From Streptomyces collinus (GTDB taxonomy: Bacteria > Actinomycetota > Actinomycetes > Streptomycetales > Streptomycetaceae), in assembly GCF_031348265.1 (NCBI RefSeq), contig NZ_CP133771.1, positions 7,440,001 to 7,504,000 on the forward strand: a stretch of 64,000 bases of DNA. Direction: 5' to 3'. Below, one piece after another: positions 41,856 through 51,072 of the stretch. A program made the translations under genes and the position numbers. Position 1 is the first letter of the stretch; every line of letters begins with the position of its first letter. The notes beneath the pieces are model-generated. The model was not told the origin of the DNA. It did no database searches and saw only the letters and a program-made list of their open reading frames with translations.

Positions 41856-43382
41856 ATGACCGATCACGCGCTACGGCTGCTGCGGCAGGACCGCCGCCTG
41901 GCCGAACTGGCCGCCTTTCCCTTCGACTTCGACCTGGACCGCGCCGCCCACGGTCATGTCGAGGAGGTCCGCCTCGCCTCGGGCGGGCCGCTGGAGACGG
42001 TGGCCGGGGACGACACCGGCGGCACGTACTTCGTGTGCGCGGACGGCTCGGTGCTCTACGCCGACTCGGAGGGCGCTGCGGGGATCGTCGGCTCCAGCGT
42101 CGACGAGGCCCTGGAGCTCGTGATCGGCCTGCCCGGCTGGCGCGGCTACACGCGTCTGTCGCCGGACGACGGTGAGGAGAAGATCCTGGCGTGCGTCGCG
42201 GAGACCGAGGACGAGATCCGTGAGTGCTACGGGATCGACGAGGAGCGGGCCGAGCTCCGTACGGCGCTGGGCTTCCCGGAACGCTCCCCGGTCGAGCTGG
42301 TGGGCAGACTGCGTGCCGCGCTGCTGCGCACCGAGCCGGACTTCGTCCTGCTCAACGCGGATGAGGGGTGCGCGTATGACCGGTTGGGCCCGGCCGGTCC
42401 CCCGCTGTGGGAGCCCGTGCTCGCGGCGGGCCGCGCCGATCTCGCCCGCCTGCGGGAGGGCGACCACACGGCATGGCGTGAAGTCGCCGAGGACCCGGTC
42501 CGGCGCCGGCTCACCCTGCGGGCCGCGCAGTTCGACCGCGCCGAGGGCGATCTGGAGTTGCTGCGGCATCTGCTGCGGCGCGAGACACGGTCGTCGATGA
42601 CGGACGAACTGCGGCTCGCTGCCGTGCTGGTGGGGCTGCACGGGGACACCGGAGATCTGCCGCTGCTGCTCGAAGTCCGGGAGACGGACTTCGACACGGC
42701 GTGCGGCCTGGGCGGTATGCCGGAACCGGGTGCGAGCGCGGACGAGTTGCGCCAGTGGGCGCGGGAGCTCGACGAGTCGATGTTCGGGACGGACCCGGCG
42801 GACGAGCCGGTCTCCACATGGACCGACCTGGCGCGGGACCAGGGGATGACGGACCTCGCGCGGGTGACGCTGATCCGCGAACTCGACAGCATCGTCATGG
42901 ACCAGAGCAGACTCCGCCGCCCCGGGGCGCCCCGCACCCTGGCCACGGCTCCGCTGAGCGGGCTCGCCCAGGACTTCGAGGAACTCGGCGACCTTCCCCA
43001 GGCGCTGCGCGCCCAGCGCCTGTACGCCGCTCTCCAGGAGACGGCATGGGACCGGGTCTCAGCGCGGCACACCCTCGCCCGCTTGGAACGGGAGGCGGGC
43101 CGGCTGCCGCAGGCGCTGGACAGCCTGGCTGCCGTGCGCGACGCCCTGGCCACCCCGGGCGACGACTCACTGCGCCACTGGCAGCGGGTCAACCTCGGCC
43201 GTTTCATCGCCGAGGAGCACTACCGGCTCACCCTCGCCCTGGCCGACGCGGGCCGCTCCGAGGAGGCCCGTGCCCTCCTCACCGCCGCCGACGCCGTACT
43301 CGGCGAACTCTCGGACAACGCCGCCAAGGGCGTCCGCGAGCTAGCCGAGCGGACCGCTGCACGCGTGCGGGAGGTCGACTGA
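41856..43382 (+). CDS. large helical-repeat protein of unknown function
   Basis: The product is 508 residues, starting at ATG 41856. The first 100 residues look like a SUKH/knr4-type alpha-beta domain (GGTYFVCADGSVLYADSEGA, VDEALELVIGLPGW). The remainder is almost all amphipathic helices with TPR-like pairs near the end (LAQDFEELGDLPQALRAQRL, ARLEREAGRLPQALDSLAAV, LALADAGRSEEARALL). There are no membrane segments. It could be a protein-protein adaptor or a polyimmunity-like protein. It is not linked in an operon with its neighbours. Confidence 0.6.
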   Translation: MTDHALRLLRQDRRLAELAAFPFDFDLDRAAHGHVEEVRLASGGPLETVAGDDTGGTYFVCADGSVLYADSEGAAGIVGSSVDEALELVIGLPGWRGYTRLSPDDGEEKILACVAETEDEIRECYGIDEERAELRTALGFPERSPVELVGRLRAALLRTEPDFVLLNADEGCAYDRLGPAGPPLWEPVLAAGRADLARLREGDHTAWREVAEDPVRRRLTLRAAQFDRAEGDLELLRHLLRRETRSSMTDELRLAAVLVGLHGDTGDLPLLLEVRETDFDTACGLGGMPEPGASADELRQWARELDESMFGTDPADEPVSTWTDLARDQGMTDLARVTLIRELDSIVMDQSRLRRPGAPRTLATAPLSGLAQDFEELGDLPQALRAQRLYAALQETAWDRVSARHTLARLEREAGRLPQALDSLAAVRDALATPGDDSLRHWQRVNLGRFIAEEHYRLTLALADAGRSEEARALLTAADAVLGELSDNAAKGVRELAERTAARVREVD

Positions 43383-43448
43383 GGACGGGCACGGCGGGCG
43401 GCTGGCCCGCCAGGAAGCAGGGGCTGCCGAAGCAGCCTCCTCGGTCGC

Positions 43449-43538
43449 TGCTTCGAGCAATGCACCACCGTCAGCGTGGCATTCTCCGAGCTCGCCGACG
43501 GGGAGAACGCCCGGACCACCGACGTGGAGTGGTGGTGA
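43449..43538 (+). pseudogene. short C-terminal remnant, unknown family
   Basis: The frame from 43449 reads CFEQCTTVSVAFSELADGEN, ends VEWW before TGA at 43536, and has high third-position GC. It has no start codon or ribosome binding site. I do not recognise the family. Confidence 0.3.
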
Positions 43539-43602
43539 ACCCGTGGGCGGGGCGACGGCGCCCCGCCCACGGGTGCGGTCGCGGACGAGGGTGGGCGGGA
43601 GC

Positions 43603-45162
43603 TCAATCCAGCAGGGGGCAGGTGAGGGGGAGGACGCGTTCGGTCAGCCGGCCGGTGAGGTGGGTGTCGGTGAGGGCGGCGTCGGTGAGCCAGTCCGCTG
43701 CGGTCAGCCGGTCGATCAGGTCCCGGAGTTCGCCGGAGCCGACCGGGACCCGGGTGGCGAGGGCGTTCAGGGTGACGCCCTGGCCGCGTCCGAGGCGCCC
43801 CACGTCGTCCGTCCACGTGGCCAGCGTCACGGCGAGCAGCCGGGCGCCGGCGGGTGCCTTGGCCTTGCGGAGCTTCTTGTCCGAGACGACTCTCTGGGCC
43901 CAGCCGGAGAGCTTGGGCCGTGTCTTCCTGCCGAACGTGAACGGGCCCGTCCCGTCCTCGTCGGGCACCAGGGAGGGGACGGTGACCGGGGCGGGGTTCT
44001 CCGGCCGGGAGGCGAGCAGGTCGCCGACGGTGCCGGGGAGGGACAGCCAGCCGCAGCCGGTCAGCTGCTCGACCAGGTCCTCCGGGTCGGTCAGGCCCAG
44101 CGCGTTGACGTCCTGGCCGACGAGGTTGCCGGTGCCGGTGTGCGCGGTGCGCAGGGTCAGCATCAGCACCAGCAGCCGTGCTTCCGCTCCGGGCAGCGGT
44201 GTGTGGCCGGCCACGTGCGCGAGGACGGAGCGCGCGTACTCCCACTGCGCCGGCACGGTCAGCAGGCGCGCCACGCCCGGTTCGTCGCCGTCCGGGACGC
44301 AGCCGGTGCGGTGCTGGTGCTGGCGTCGGATGACGGCGGCGGCCTGCTCGGCACGTTGGGCCTCCAGCCGCAGGGTGACGTCGCAACTGACGTCGGACCA
44401 GGTGAGGAAGGCGCGGGCCTTGCGTTCCTGGAGATCGGCCAGCAGCGGCAGGTCGGGCTCGGGGCGCTTCTGGTAGGCGCGGAAGAGGTCACCGAGCTCG
44501 GTGAGTTCGTCCCGCAGGGACACGGGTCGCAGGTCGCGCGGAATGACGCGCCGGCCGATCCTCGCCTCCGACGGGCGGCGGCGCCGCGCCGGTACGGGGC
44601 GGGGTGCGGGTACGGGGAGGGGCGCCGGACATCCCGTCCGGGTGGTGATCTGCTGGTCGGAGAAGTGCGGCGTGCCCGCGCCGGTGCCCGCCGCTGCGGG
44701 GGTCGGGCGGCCGGCGGCCCGGGGCGCGGACGGACGGGAGGTGGCCGCGGTCTGGGCCCCGGGAGTGGCGGCGGCACACCTTGAACAACACTCCAGGGCC
44801 TGCCACCAGCGTCCTGCCCGGTCGGTGATCACGGCCAGGACGATCGGTCCGCCGCACCGCCAGGGTTGTTCGGTACGCGCATGCCTGCCGGTGTCGGGGA
44901 GGTGGGCGCGGCAGCCGTCGGCCCGGCAGGCGCAGTAGGTGTCGGCTCTGGGGGCGGGGGTGGCGTGCAGGTGCGCCTTCAAGTGGGCGACCGCGGCCGT
45001 ACGGCCTGCCGCCGCGGAGTGTAGACGCCGCTCGGCACAGGCGGGTCGGCCGCACGAGACGCGCACCTCCGCGCTGCCTCGGCCGACGGGGTCCAGACGC
45101 ACGATCCACCGGCGGCCCGGCACCCGTTCGTCCCGCTCGCTCCCTGCGGCGGCCTGTGTCAT
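43603..45162 (-). CDS. conserved Cys-containing hypothetical protein
   Basis: The product is 519 residues. The N-terminal 140 residues contain Cys pairs suggestive of metal binding (VSCGRPACAERR, YCACRADGCRAH, CCSRCAAATPG). A Pro/Ala/Arg-rich linker (about 140-210) follows, then a helical C-terminal half with winged-helix-like segments (TLNALATRVPVGSGELRDLI, RLTAADWLTDAALTDTHLTG). This could be a replication- or conjugation-associated DNA-binding protein, but no named domain was recognised. ATG at 45162 lies close to a GGAAGAA stretch. Confidence 0.55.
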   Translation of the reverse strand: MTQAAAGSERDERVPGRRWIVRLDPVGRGSAEVRVSCGRPACAERRLHSAAAGRTAAVAHLKAHLHATPAPRADTYCACRADGCRAHLPDTGRHARTEQPWRCGGPIVLAVITDRAGRWWQALECCSRCAAATPGAQTAATSRPSAPRAAGRPTPAAAGTGAGTPHFSDQQITTRTGCPAPLPVPAPRPVPARRRRPSEARIGRRVIPRDLRPVSLRDELTELGDLFRAYQKRPEPDLPLLADLQERKARAFLTWSDVSCDVTLRLEAQRAEQAAAVIRRQHQHRTGCVPDGDEPGVARLLTVPAQWEYARSVLAHVAGHTPLPGAEARLLVLMLTLRTAHTGTGNLVGQDVNALGLTDPEDLVEQLTGCGWLSLPGTVGDLLASRPENPAPVTVPSLVPDEDGTGPFTFGRKTRPKLSGWAQRVVSDKKLRKAKAPAGARLLAVTLATWTDDVGRLGRGQGVTLNALATRVPVGSGELRDLIDRLTAADWLTDAALTDTHLTGRLTERVLPLTCPLLD

Positions 45163-45416
45163 CCCGTTCTTCCTCCGTCTCCCGTGACCTGCGTGTCGCC
45201 GCCGCTTCCCGTTGTGCCGAGAGGTGTTCGGGCGGCGGGTTCACGGTATGCGGCACTGGGGTGAAGGGGGATGAAATCGCACAGGGTGAGGGCTTTCGGG
45301 TGACAACGCCGTCCGTGTCGGTGAACCCGGGCGCGACGGCCGTCACGACGACAGAGACGGGTCTGAACCGGCCCTTGCGCGGGCGTACTTGGGGGCTGGG
45401 GGAACTGAGCCGCCGG

Positions 45417-46193
45417 TCAGCCGCCCTGGTAGATCGTGGTGCACAGCAGCGTGGCGCCGTCGTCCACCAGGGCGGCCCAGTAGCGCGTCTGGTCGCCTGC
45501 CACCCGGCGGCAGTTGTTCGCGTCGGCACCCGCCGGGGCGCGGTAGACGCCTGTGATGTGCATGATCTGGTTGTACGGGACGGGTACCGGCTCGCGTCGG
45601 CAGGCCACGGCCGTCATCAGGGCGAGGGAGATCGAGTCGCCGGACTGCCGGCCGAGAATGCAGTAGTTGGCGTGGTAGACGCGGGTGAGGCAGAGCTTCG
45701 TGGAGTCGCCGGTGGTGGCGGACCGGTAGCTCCAGTACGACTTCCCATAGCCGGTGGGGCAGGCCGTGTTGATGGCGGACACCTGGACCTGCGCCTGCTC
45801 GCCGGCGCACGACACGGGGTCCGGCGGAGCACCGACGCTCCAGTCGACGCTGGTGGTGCCCCCGCGGCCCGTGTCGTAGACCGCCAGGCAGTCGCCGGCC
45901 GAGATGGCCTCGAACGCCTCTTCGGTGGGATTCGGAGCGGGTGTCGACGGCTCGGGGTCGGGCTCGTCAGCCTTCCCCTCACCGGTGTCGGAGTCATCGG
46001 GGATGCGGACGGTCGGCGAAGACGTGTACGGGGCCGGGCTGGAACTGGAGGGGGGCGAGTCGGCCACCAAGTCCTTCAGCTCGCCCACGTTGTTCAAGCC
46101 CAGCCAGCCCAGGATCGACAGCACGGATGCGATTCCGCCGATCAGTGCCCACACCTTGGCAGCGGAATGGTCATCGGATGCCCCTGCCACCAT
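45417..46193 (-). CDS. single-pass membrane protein with extracellular Cys-rich domain
   Basis: The product is 258 residues, starting at ATG 46193 after a strong GGAGGG site. Residues about 10-32 (AAKVWALIGGIASVLSILGW) are one membrane helix. A Ser/Pro/Asp-rich stalk follows (about 45-95). The C-terminal domain has paired cysteines (GDCLAVYDT, VSCAGEQ, NTACPTGYG, KLCLTRV, NYCILGR, VACRREP, NNCRRV, LLCTTIY). This resembles actinobacterial LppU/SCO-type secreted domains. The role is unknown. Confidence 0.65.
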   Translation of the reverse strand: MVAGASDDHSAAKVWALIGGIASVLSILGWLGLNNVGELKDLVADSPPSSSSPAPYTSSPTVRIPDDSDTGEGKADEPDPEPSTPAPNPTEEAFEAISAGDCLAVYDTGRGGTTSVDWSVGAPPDPVSCAGEQAQVQVSAINTACPTGYGKSYWSYRSATTGDSTKLCLTRVYHANYCILGRQSGDSISLALMTAVACRREPVPVPYNQIMHITGVYRAPAGADANNCRRVAGDQTRYWAALVDDGATLLCTTIYQGG

Positions 46194-46321
46194 GCCCTCC
46201 CCCCGCCGAGACTCAGGCGATATTAGCCGTTTTGGCGCCGTCGAGAGTCCAACTCCCTTGTCCCGCCCCTGTTGATCCCCGCCCGGTCCAGCACCCCCTG
46301 GATAGCCGTCCGCCGAGGCCA

Positions 46322-47146
46322 CTACGCCTTGCGGGCCAGCCCGGCGACGATGAGGTGCTGCCAGACGCTGAGCTCCCGCTGCGCGCCGTCGGCGCTCCAC
46401 GGGTTGCTGCCGACCGGGTCGGGACGCCACAGGGGTGCGGGGACGATTCCGGGGTCGAGGATCTCCAGGCCGTCCAGCAGGGAAGCGATCTCCTCGTCGG
46501 TGCGCCACCGGCCGCGGCCGAAGGTCTGCTGGAGGACCCGCTCGGCCTCCGCGGTCTCCGGGTTGTCGCCGGAACGGAAGTGGCTGACGAAGAAGTGGCT
46601 CCCGGACGGCACGTGGTCGCGCCAGTGGCGGACGATCCCGGCCGGGTCCTCCTCGTCGTTGACGTGGTGGAGGACGGCGCTGAGGACGACGGCGACGGGT
46701 CGGTCGAAGTCGATCAGTTCCAGGGTGTCCGGGTGTGCGCGGACGCCATCGGGGTCGCGTACGTCGGCCCGGACGACCCGGGTCCGGTCGTTCTGCTCCA
46801 GCAGCGCGCAGCCGTGGACCAGCACCTGGGGGTCGTTGTCGACGTACACGATCCGGGACTCCGGGGCGTGCCGCTGCGCGACCTGGTGGACGTTGTCGGC
46901 GGTCGGCAGGCCACTGCCCAGGTCGATGAACTGCCGTACGTCGGTGGTCGTCACGATCTGCGTGATCGCCCGCGTCAGGGCCGCCCGGTTGGCGAAGGCG
47001 ATGGCCACCGAGCCGGGGAGGTCGCGGAAGAACACGTCGCCGACCTCCCGGTCCACTGCGTAGTTGTCCTTGCCACCGAGCAGGTAGTCGTAGACGCGGG
47101 CGATGCTCGGCCTGGTGGAGTCGATGGAGGGGCCTTCAACCGTCAT
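46322..47146 (-). CDS. SAM-dependent methyltransferase, DUF574 family
   Basis: The 274-residue protein has the streptomycete DUF574 (S-adenosyl methyltransferase) signature: RPSIARVYDYLLGGKDNYAVDR at the N-terminus, FIDLGSGLPTADNVHQVAQ as the SAM loop, VYVDNDPQVLVHG, and VLSAVLHHVNDEEDP. GAGGGAGG lies 9 nt before ATG 47146; a second ATG at 47155 sits right on that site. These proteins are numerous in streptomycetes, often near HATPase and DUF397 genes; the substrates are unknown. Confidence 0.9.
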   Translation of the reverse strand: MTVEGPSIDSTRPSIARVYDYLLGGKDNYAVDREVGDVFFRDLPGSVAIAFANRAALTRAITQIVTTTDVRQFIDLGSGLPTADNVHQVAQRHAPESRIVYVDNDPQVLVHGCALLEQNDRTRVVRADVRDPDGVRAHPDTLELIDFDRPVAVVLSAVLHHVNDEEDPAGIVRHWRDHVPSGSHFFVSHFRSGDNPETAEAERVLQQTFGRGRWRTDEEIASLLDGLEILDPGIVPAPLWRPDPVGSNPWSADGAQRELSVWQHLIVAGLARKA

Positions 47147-47599
47147 GCCGGCCATCCTCCCTCGCGAGGTCGCCTGCCCACCGGCGTTCCGGGATCCCGG
47201 GCGGACGGATTCCGAGGCCGCCCGGCGCCGCGGCGACGGCAGTGGTCGCCCTTGGCCTGCTCGGCGATGCGCGACCGTCTCCTTCATCGAGCCCTACCTG
47301 GAGAGCCCGATCGCCGAGTTGCGCTGAGCCTCCGCCTTCGTATTGACGCGGTTCGGCATCGCCGGCCCGGCCGCCGTCGATGTACCGGCGCAGGTGGTCG
47401 CTCGGCCGCCCGAGAGGACCGGGACGATGGCGTTCCTGAGCGGCTCCTACGGCGGCCTCGCGGCGATGGCCCTGGCCGAGACGTCCGCGGCCACGACTCT
47501 CCGGACGGTCGCTCAACCCTCAGGCCCGGCCCGGACCTGAAGCGCCCGTGGTGAAGTGTGGGCCTCTGAACAGTCCGACCTCAGGGAGCGTTTCTTCCG
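47147..47599. other. 453-nt gap, no gene recognised
   Basis: There is a plus-strand scrap ending FIEPYLESPIAELR at about 47325, and mixed coding-like composition after it. No start sites or known motifs were found. The AGGGAG at 47583-47588 is the presumed ribosome binding site of the next gene. Confidence 0.35.
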
Positions 47600-48379
47600 A
47601 TGACCGCACAGCCCGCACGCTTTGAGCGCAGTGGTCCCGAGACCGCCTCGGTCATGGATGTCCCGCCGTTCAAGCCTCCTCTCGTGAAAGCGGTGTTCAG
47701 GGACGTGACCCCGATGCACGTCTCCCGGTCGGCCGCGCGGGCCGCCGCGTCGGTGACGCGGACAGTGCTGACGGAGATCATCGACGGCGCGAGGAGAGCG
47801 GCGGCGGAGGAGTCCCGGAAAAGGCTGGTTCCCGGGGACCTTCTGTCGGCGATCGACCGGAACGTCGAGCTCGAGGTCGGGAGCCAGTGGTACGACCACA
47901 GCCCGACGTTTCAGGGCCTGACCGGTGTCGTGCACGACGCCGAGGGTGTCATCGTGCCTTCTCCTGAGCACAGCAGGTCGCGTCGACCGAGTGCTGTGGT
48001 TGGCGCCCACAGGTTCGAGGCCGGGGTCAGGAAGCTTCTGCGGAGCCAGGGGGTGATGGCCGTCCCGGCGATGGTCCGTGACCTGAGGGGAATCGCGAGC
48101 GTGTTCCTGACGGACCTCGCCCGGGACGCGGCCATGGTCGTCCGCGAGGGCGGGGTCAAACGCTTCGGTTCGGTCGCCCTGGTGATGCCGGGCGAACCGG
48201 CCCCACCTCCGTCCCTCAAGGATCCCCTCCTGGCCCTGTCCACCCGCAGGGGGGACGGGCGGACCATCGGCAGGGATGACGTCCTTGCCGCCACCACGAT
48301 CCAGTTGTTCGGCGGCAACCTCAGGCAGCGAGCCCTCACCGAAGCACGCGAGGCGGCAGCGGACACTCCGGCCGGCTGA
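47600..48379 (+). CDS. candidate histone-fold doublet protein (H2A-like then H2B-like)
   Basis: The 259-residue protein has no recognised bacterial family, but two halves read like histone folds. Residues 26-93: LVKAVFRDV (alpha1), then ASVTRTVLTEIIDGARRAAA (alpha2), then KRLVPGDLLSAIDRNVEL (loop 2/alpha3). That parallels H2A ([31 protein letters not shown]), and GVVHDAEGVIVPSP mirrors the H2A docking segment. Residues about 136-250: VRKLLRSQ, SVFLTDLARDAAMVV, then, after a 30-residue insertion, RTIGRDDVLAATTIQLFGGN and LRQRALTEAREAAAD, paralleling H2B ([32 protein letters not shown]). It would be a self-dimerising DNA-binding protein. This is an eye alignment only. Start ATG, AGGGAG 11 nt upstream. 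Confidence 0.6.
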   Translation: MTAQPARFERSGPETASVMDVPPFKPPLVKAVFRDVTPMHVSRSAARAAASVTRTVLTEIIDGARRAAAEESRKRLVPGDLLSAIDRNVELEVGSQWYDHSPTFQGLTGVVHDAEGVIVPSPEHSRSRRPSAVVGAHRFEAGVRKLLRSQGVMAVPAMVRDLRGIASVFLTDLARDAAMVVREGGVKRFGSVALVMPGEPAPPPSLKDPLLALSTRRGDGRTIGRDDVLAATTIQLFGGNLRQRALTEAREAAADTPAG

Positions 48380-48454
48380 GCCGGTGCGATGAGCATCGCC
48401 TGCACCCTCGTCTGCTACCGCGGGCTTGAGCTCAGGAGGAGCCGTTGCTGCCAC

Positions 48455-48575
48455 TCAGGTGTTGGCGGCGCCGTAGTGGAGGGCGCCGCCCATGGGGAGC
48501 AGGTACCCGATGTCTCGCTCCTGCGGCACCATGCCGCCCGCCGGATCGATCTGGACGACAGGACCAGGATGGACG
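48455..48575 (-). pseudogene. C-terminal remnant, unknown family
   Basis: The minus-strand frame ending at the stop 48455-48457 reads VQIDPAGGMVPQERDIGYLL, ending GGALHYGAANT, with nearly all third positions G or C. It has no start. This is the tail of a lost gene that I do not recognise. Confidence 0.4.
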
Positions 48576-48645
48576 CCGGCATCGCGCGTCGGTCACCGGC
48601 TGGGTGAGGCATGGAGGTGTCGGGACATGCCTTCGGAGGCATTCC

Positions 48646-49492
48646 TTGTCAGTCGAGTTGAACCACACGATCGTCCACGCCCGGGACAACCGGGATTCCG
48701 CGGAGTTCTTCGCGAAGCTGCTCGGCCTGGATATCACCGCCGAGTGGGGTCCGTTGATCGCGGTCGGCCTGAGCAACGGCGTCACACTGGACTTCGCCAC
48801 CATCCCCGCGGACAGCATCACCCCCCAGCACGACTTCGCGCGCTACCCGGTCAAGCAGGAGACCTGTCGTGACGCGGTCGAGTTGGCGAGCGCCCTTCTC
48901 CCCACCGTCCCGGGGGTCACGCGGGCCGTCGTGCTGGTGACCGACACGGGTCAGCTGCACTTGTGGCGGGCTCTGCTCGCCGGTGAGCAGCAGATTCCGG
49001 CGGCTCCCGTGGTGCTCCGCCGTCATGACCGACACAGCCTGCGGGGCTGGGCACAGCGTCTGGGCGAGGTGTTCGTTCAACACGGAAGAACGCCTGGAGC
49101 GGCTTTATGCCGTCACCAGTGGCTGGCCCTGGCTTGTCGACAGGGCGCACCGGCTCCACGCCGGACTCGGTGACGCCGACCGGGTCCTGAGCAAGCTGGC
49201 CGGCATGCTCACGGACCTCTCCGAGGCCCGCGCCTTCGTCGAGGCGACGGGTGTGCAATCGGATGCCGCGCTCGCCGCGGGCTACCGGGCGCTGGACAAG
49301 CAGTTCCAGGGCAGCACGGCCGACACGGAAGACGTTGTGACGGCCGCCATCGCCTACGAGACCAGTGGGTACGAAGAGGAAGCACGGTGGGGCTTCGCCT
49401 GCCTCGACGCCATGCAGGTGTTCGACCGGGAGGAAGACGGACGGCTGCGCCTGGAACCGCTGCTCCAAAAGTGCCTGTCGACAGGGGGGTGA
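48646..49492 (+). pseudogene. chimeric remnant: VOC N-terminus fused to the end of an ATPase-like gene, frameshifted
   Basis: TTG 48646 with GGAGG 6 nt upstream starts a VOC/glyoxalase-like segment (VELNHTIVHARDNRDSAEFF, then AKLLGLDITAEWGP). After about 62 residues this switches to unrelated sequence (ETCRDAVELASALLP, LHLWRALLAGEQQIPAAP). At about 49070-49080 the frame changes, apparently by a 4-nt TTCG duplication, into NTEERLERLYAVTSGWPWLV followed by a helical region ending at 49492. The tail resembles the winged-helix end of an AAA/NACHT-type ATPase. It looks like a deletion fusion that then decayed; a translated product of the first frame (176 residues) is possible. Confidence 0.55.
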
Positions 49493-49681
49493 TCACTCCG
49501 GCCGACTCGAGGCGTTCGACTCCGTGACGCAGTGCCCGCCGTCCGCCATTCGTGGGACGGCGGGCCTGCGGCGCCTGAGGGTGCCGACCGGCGGCGAGCC
49601 GAGGAGCGGCGGGAGGGCGTCGCCGGTCGCGAGGAGGGGCGGCCTTCCGGCCTTGATCACGGCGGCGAACGACGCCAACGG

Positions 49682-50284
49682 TCACGGCCGGACGGGTGTG
49701 CCGCCGGCCGGCACCGGCCGGACGAGGTCCGGGTCGCCGAACTCCGCGCGCAGGGCCTGGAACGCGGTCACCTTGTCCTCGCCGAAGCGGCGGATGTGGG
49801 CGGCGTATTCGCCGGGGGAGAGGTACGCCGACGGCCGGGACTTGGTGTGGAACTTGTCCGCGTACATCACCAGCCTCTCCTCTTCCGTTACTGCCACGTA
49901 GTCGGCGGGAGGGAGGGGCAGCCCCTGGCTCACGATGTCCTGCCGCGTGAGTCCCACTCCGGTGTGGTGCGAGCAGAAGCGGCGGAGGGTGTCGGGGAAG
50001 CCCTCCGCTTCGAGGATCTCGTGGCCGAGCAGGCCGTGCCTGATGTAGTTCCGGTGGTCCAGCCGGCCGTCGTCCCCGTAGAGGCGGTAGACGCCGATGT
50101 CGTGGAGGAGGCAGCCGGCGCGGACCAGTTCGGCATCGAGATGGGCAAGGTGGGGCGCGGCCAGGAGCTGCTCGGCGATTCCCCAGACGATCTCGCAGTG
50201 CGTGTGGACGAGCGTGAACGCCTCGGTGGTGGGCGCGTACTTCTCGTGCAGTGCCTGGATCTCTGCGGGGCCCGGAATCCTCAT
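49682..50284 (-). CDS. HD-domain phosphohydrolase-like protein
   Basis: The 200-residue protein shows the HD metal site: LVHTHCEIVWGIAEQL (His), GCLLHDIGVYRLYGDDG (HD pair) and MYADKFHTKSRPS (distal Asp). CSHHTGVGLT resembles the inserted helix of the YedJ/HDIG-type family. These enzymes hydrolyse nucleotides or phosphate esters; the substrate is unknown. There is no clear ribosome binding site before ATG 50284, so the mRNA may be leaderless or start elsewhere. Confidence 0.8.
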   Translation of the reverse strand: MRIPGPAEIQALHEKYAPTTEAFTLVHTHCEIVWGIAEQLLAAPHLAHLDAELVRAGCLLHDIGVYRLYGDDGRLDHRNYIRHGLLGHEILEAEGFPDTLRRFCSHHTGVGLTRQDIVSQGLPLPPADYVAVTEEERLVMYADKFHTKSRPSAYLSPGEYAAHIRRFGEDKVTAFQALRAEFGDPDLVRPVPAGGTPVRP

Positions 50285-50453
50285 CGGGGGAGCGTAACAA
50301 CCGCTCGCCCGGTTGAGCCGGGAAGTTCCCGCAGCTGGCCTTTTCACGCGATCGGATGGTGCTCCGGGGAGCGGGCACCTGCCAGGCCCGCGGGCCGTTC
50401 GAGCTGGTGACGGGACTTGTCGTCCATTCTCAGCACGGTGACGGGAGCACACC

Positions 50454-50996
50454 ATGGGCCTGCACTTCCACCGCAACCCCGACGGCACGACGACCGGGCG
50501 CAACGAGGCCAACGGCTTCACCGTGACGCATGCCGAAGAAGAAGAGGTGAAGCGGCAGTTGTACGAGGACGCCGGGTGGGAGTACACGCCTCCACCGCCG
50601 CCCGTTCCGCCCGGGTTCCATCGGTTCTCCTTGGTGCACGACGAGTTCCGGTCCTGCGGGTTCGAGGACGAGAGGTATGCGGGGCTGCGGGCGCGTCCGC
50701 CGGAGGGATGCGTGCCGGTCGACCAGGGGTGCTTCGCCCTGGAGTGCGAGCGGCCGGGCAAGACGCTCATGGACGCGGTCGCCGGTACGGTCGCGGAGGT
50801 CCGCCGGGAGCACGGGCTGGTGATGAACAGTCTGGGTGTCGAGAAACCCCAGGAAGGGTTCGACGCGGACAACAAGGAGGGATATGCAGCGAGGATCGCC
50901 GCCCACTTGGTGCTGATGGCCGCTGATCGCGCCCGGCTGCTCGGGTACGGGCGCAAGGAGGTGGTCCGGCTGCTCGACGCCACGGGAATCGAGTAG
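50454..50996 (+). CDS. conserved hypothetical protein
   Basis: The product is 180 residues. The N-terminus MGLHFHRNPDGTTTGRNEA contains a GRN-like turn, followed by an acidic helix and a proline stretch (YTPPPPPVPPG). Residues 90-180 are mostly helical (TLMDAVAGTVAEVRREHG, YAARIAAHLVLMAADRARLL). No membrane segment or catalytic motif was recognised. ACGGGAGCACACC precedes the ATG. No functional partner is evident. Confidence 0.6.
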   Translation: MGLHFHRNPDGTTTGRNEANGFTVTHAEEEEVKRQLYEDAGWEYTPPPPPVPPGFHRFSLVHDEFRSCGFEDERYAGLRARPPEGCVPVDQGCFALECERPGKTLMDAVAGTVAEVRREHGLVMNSLGVEKPQEGFDADNKEGYAARIAAHLVLMAADRARLLGYGRKEVVRLLDATGIE

Positions 50997-51072
50997 CCGG
51001 AGCAACCGTCACTCAACTCCGGCAGCGGAAATCCCGTTGTCCACTGCGCCACCTCCTGACAAGGTCACGCGC

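Noticed and set aside
47399..47540. A small plus-strand ORF starting near 47427 before the histone-like gene
   Set aside because: Ala/Ser/Thr-rich, no ribosome binding site and no conserved feature; insufficient support for a gene.
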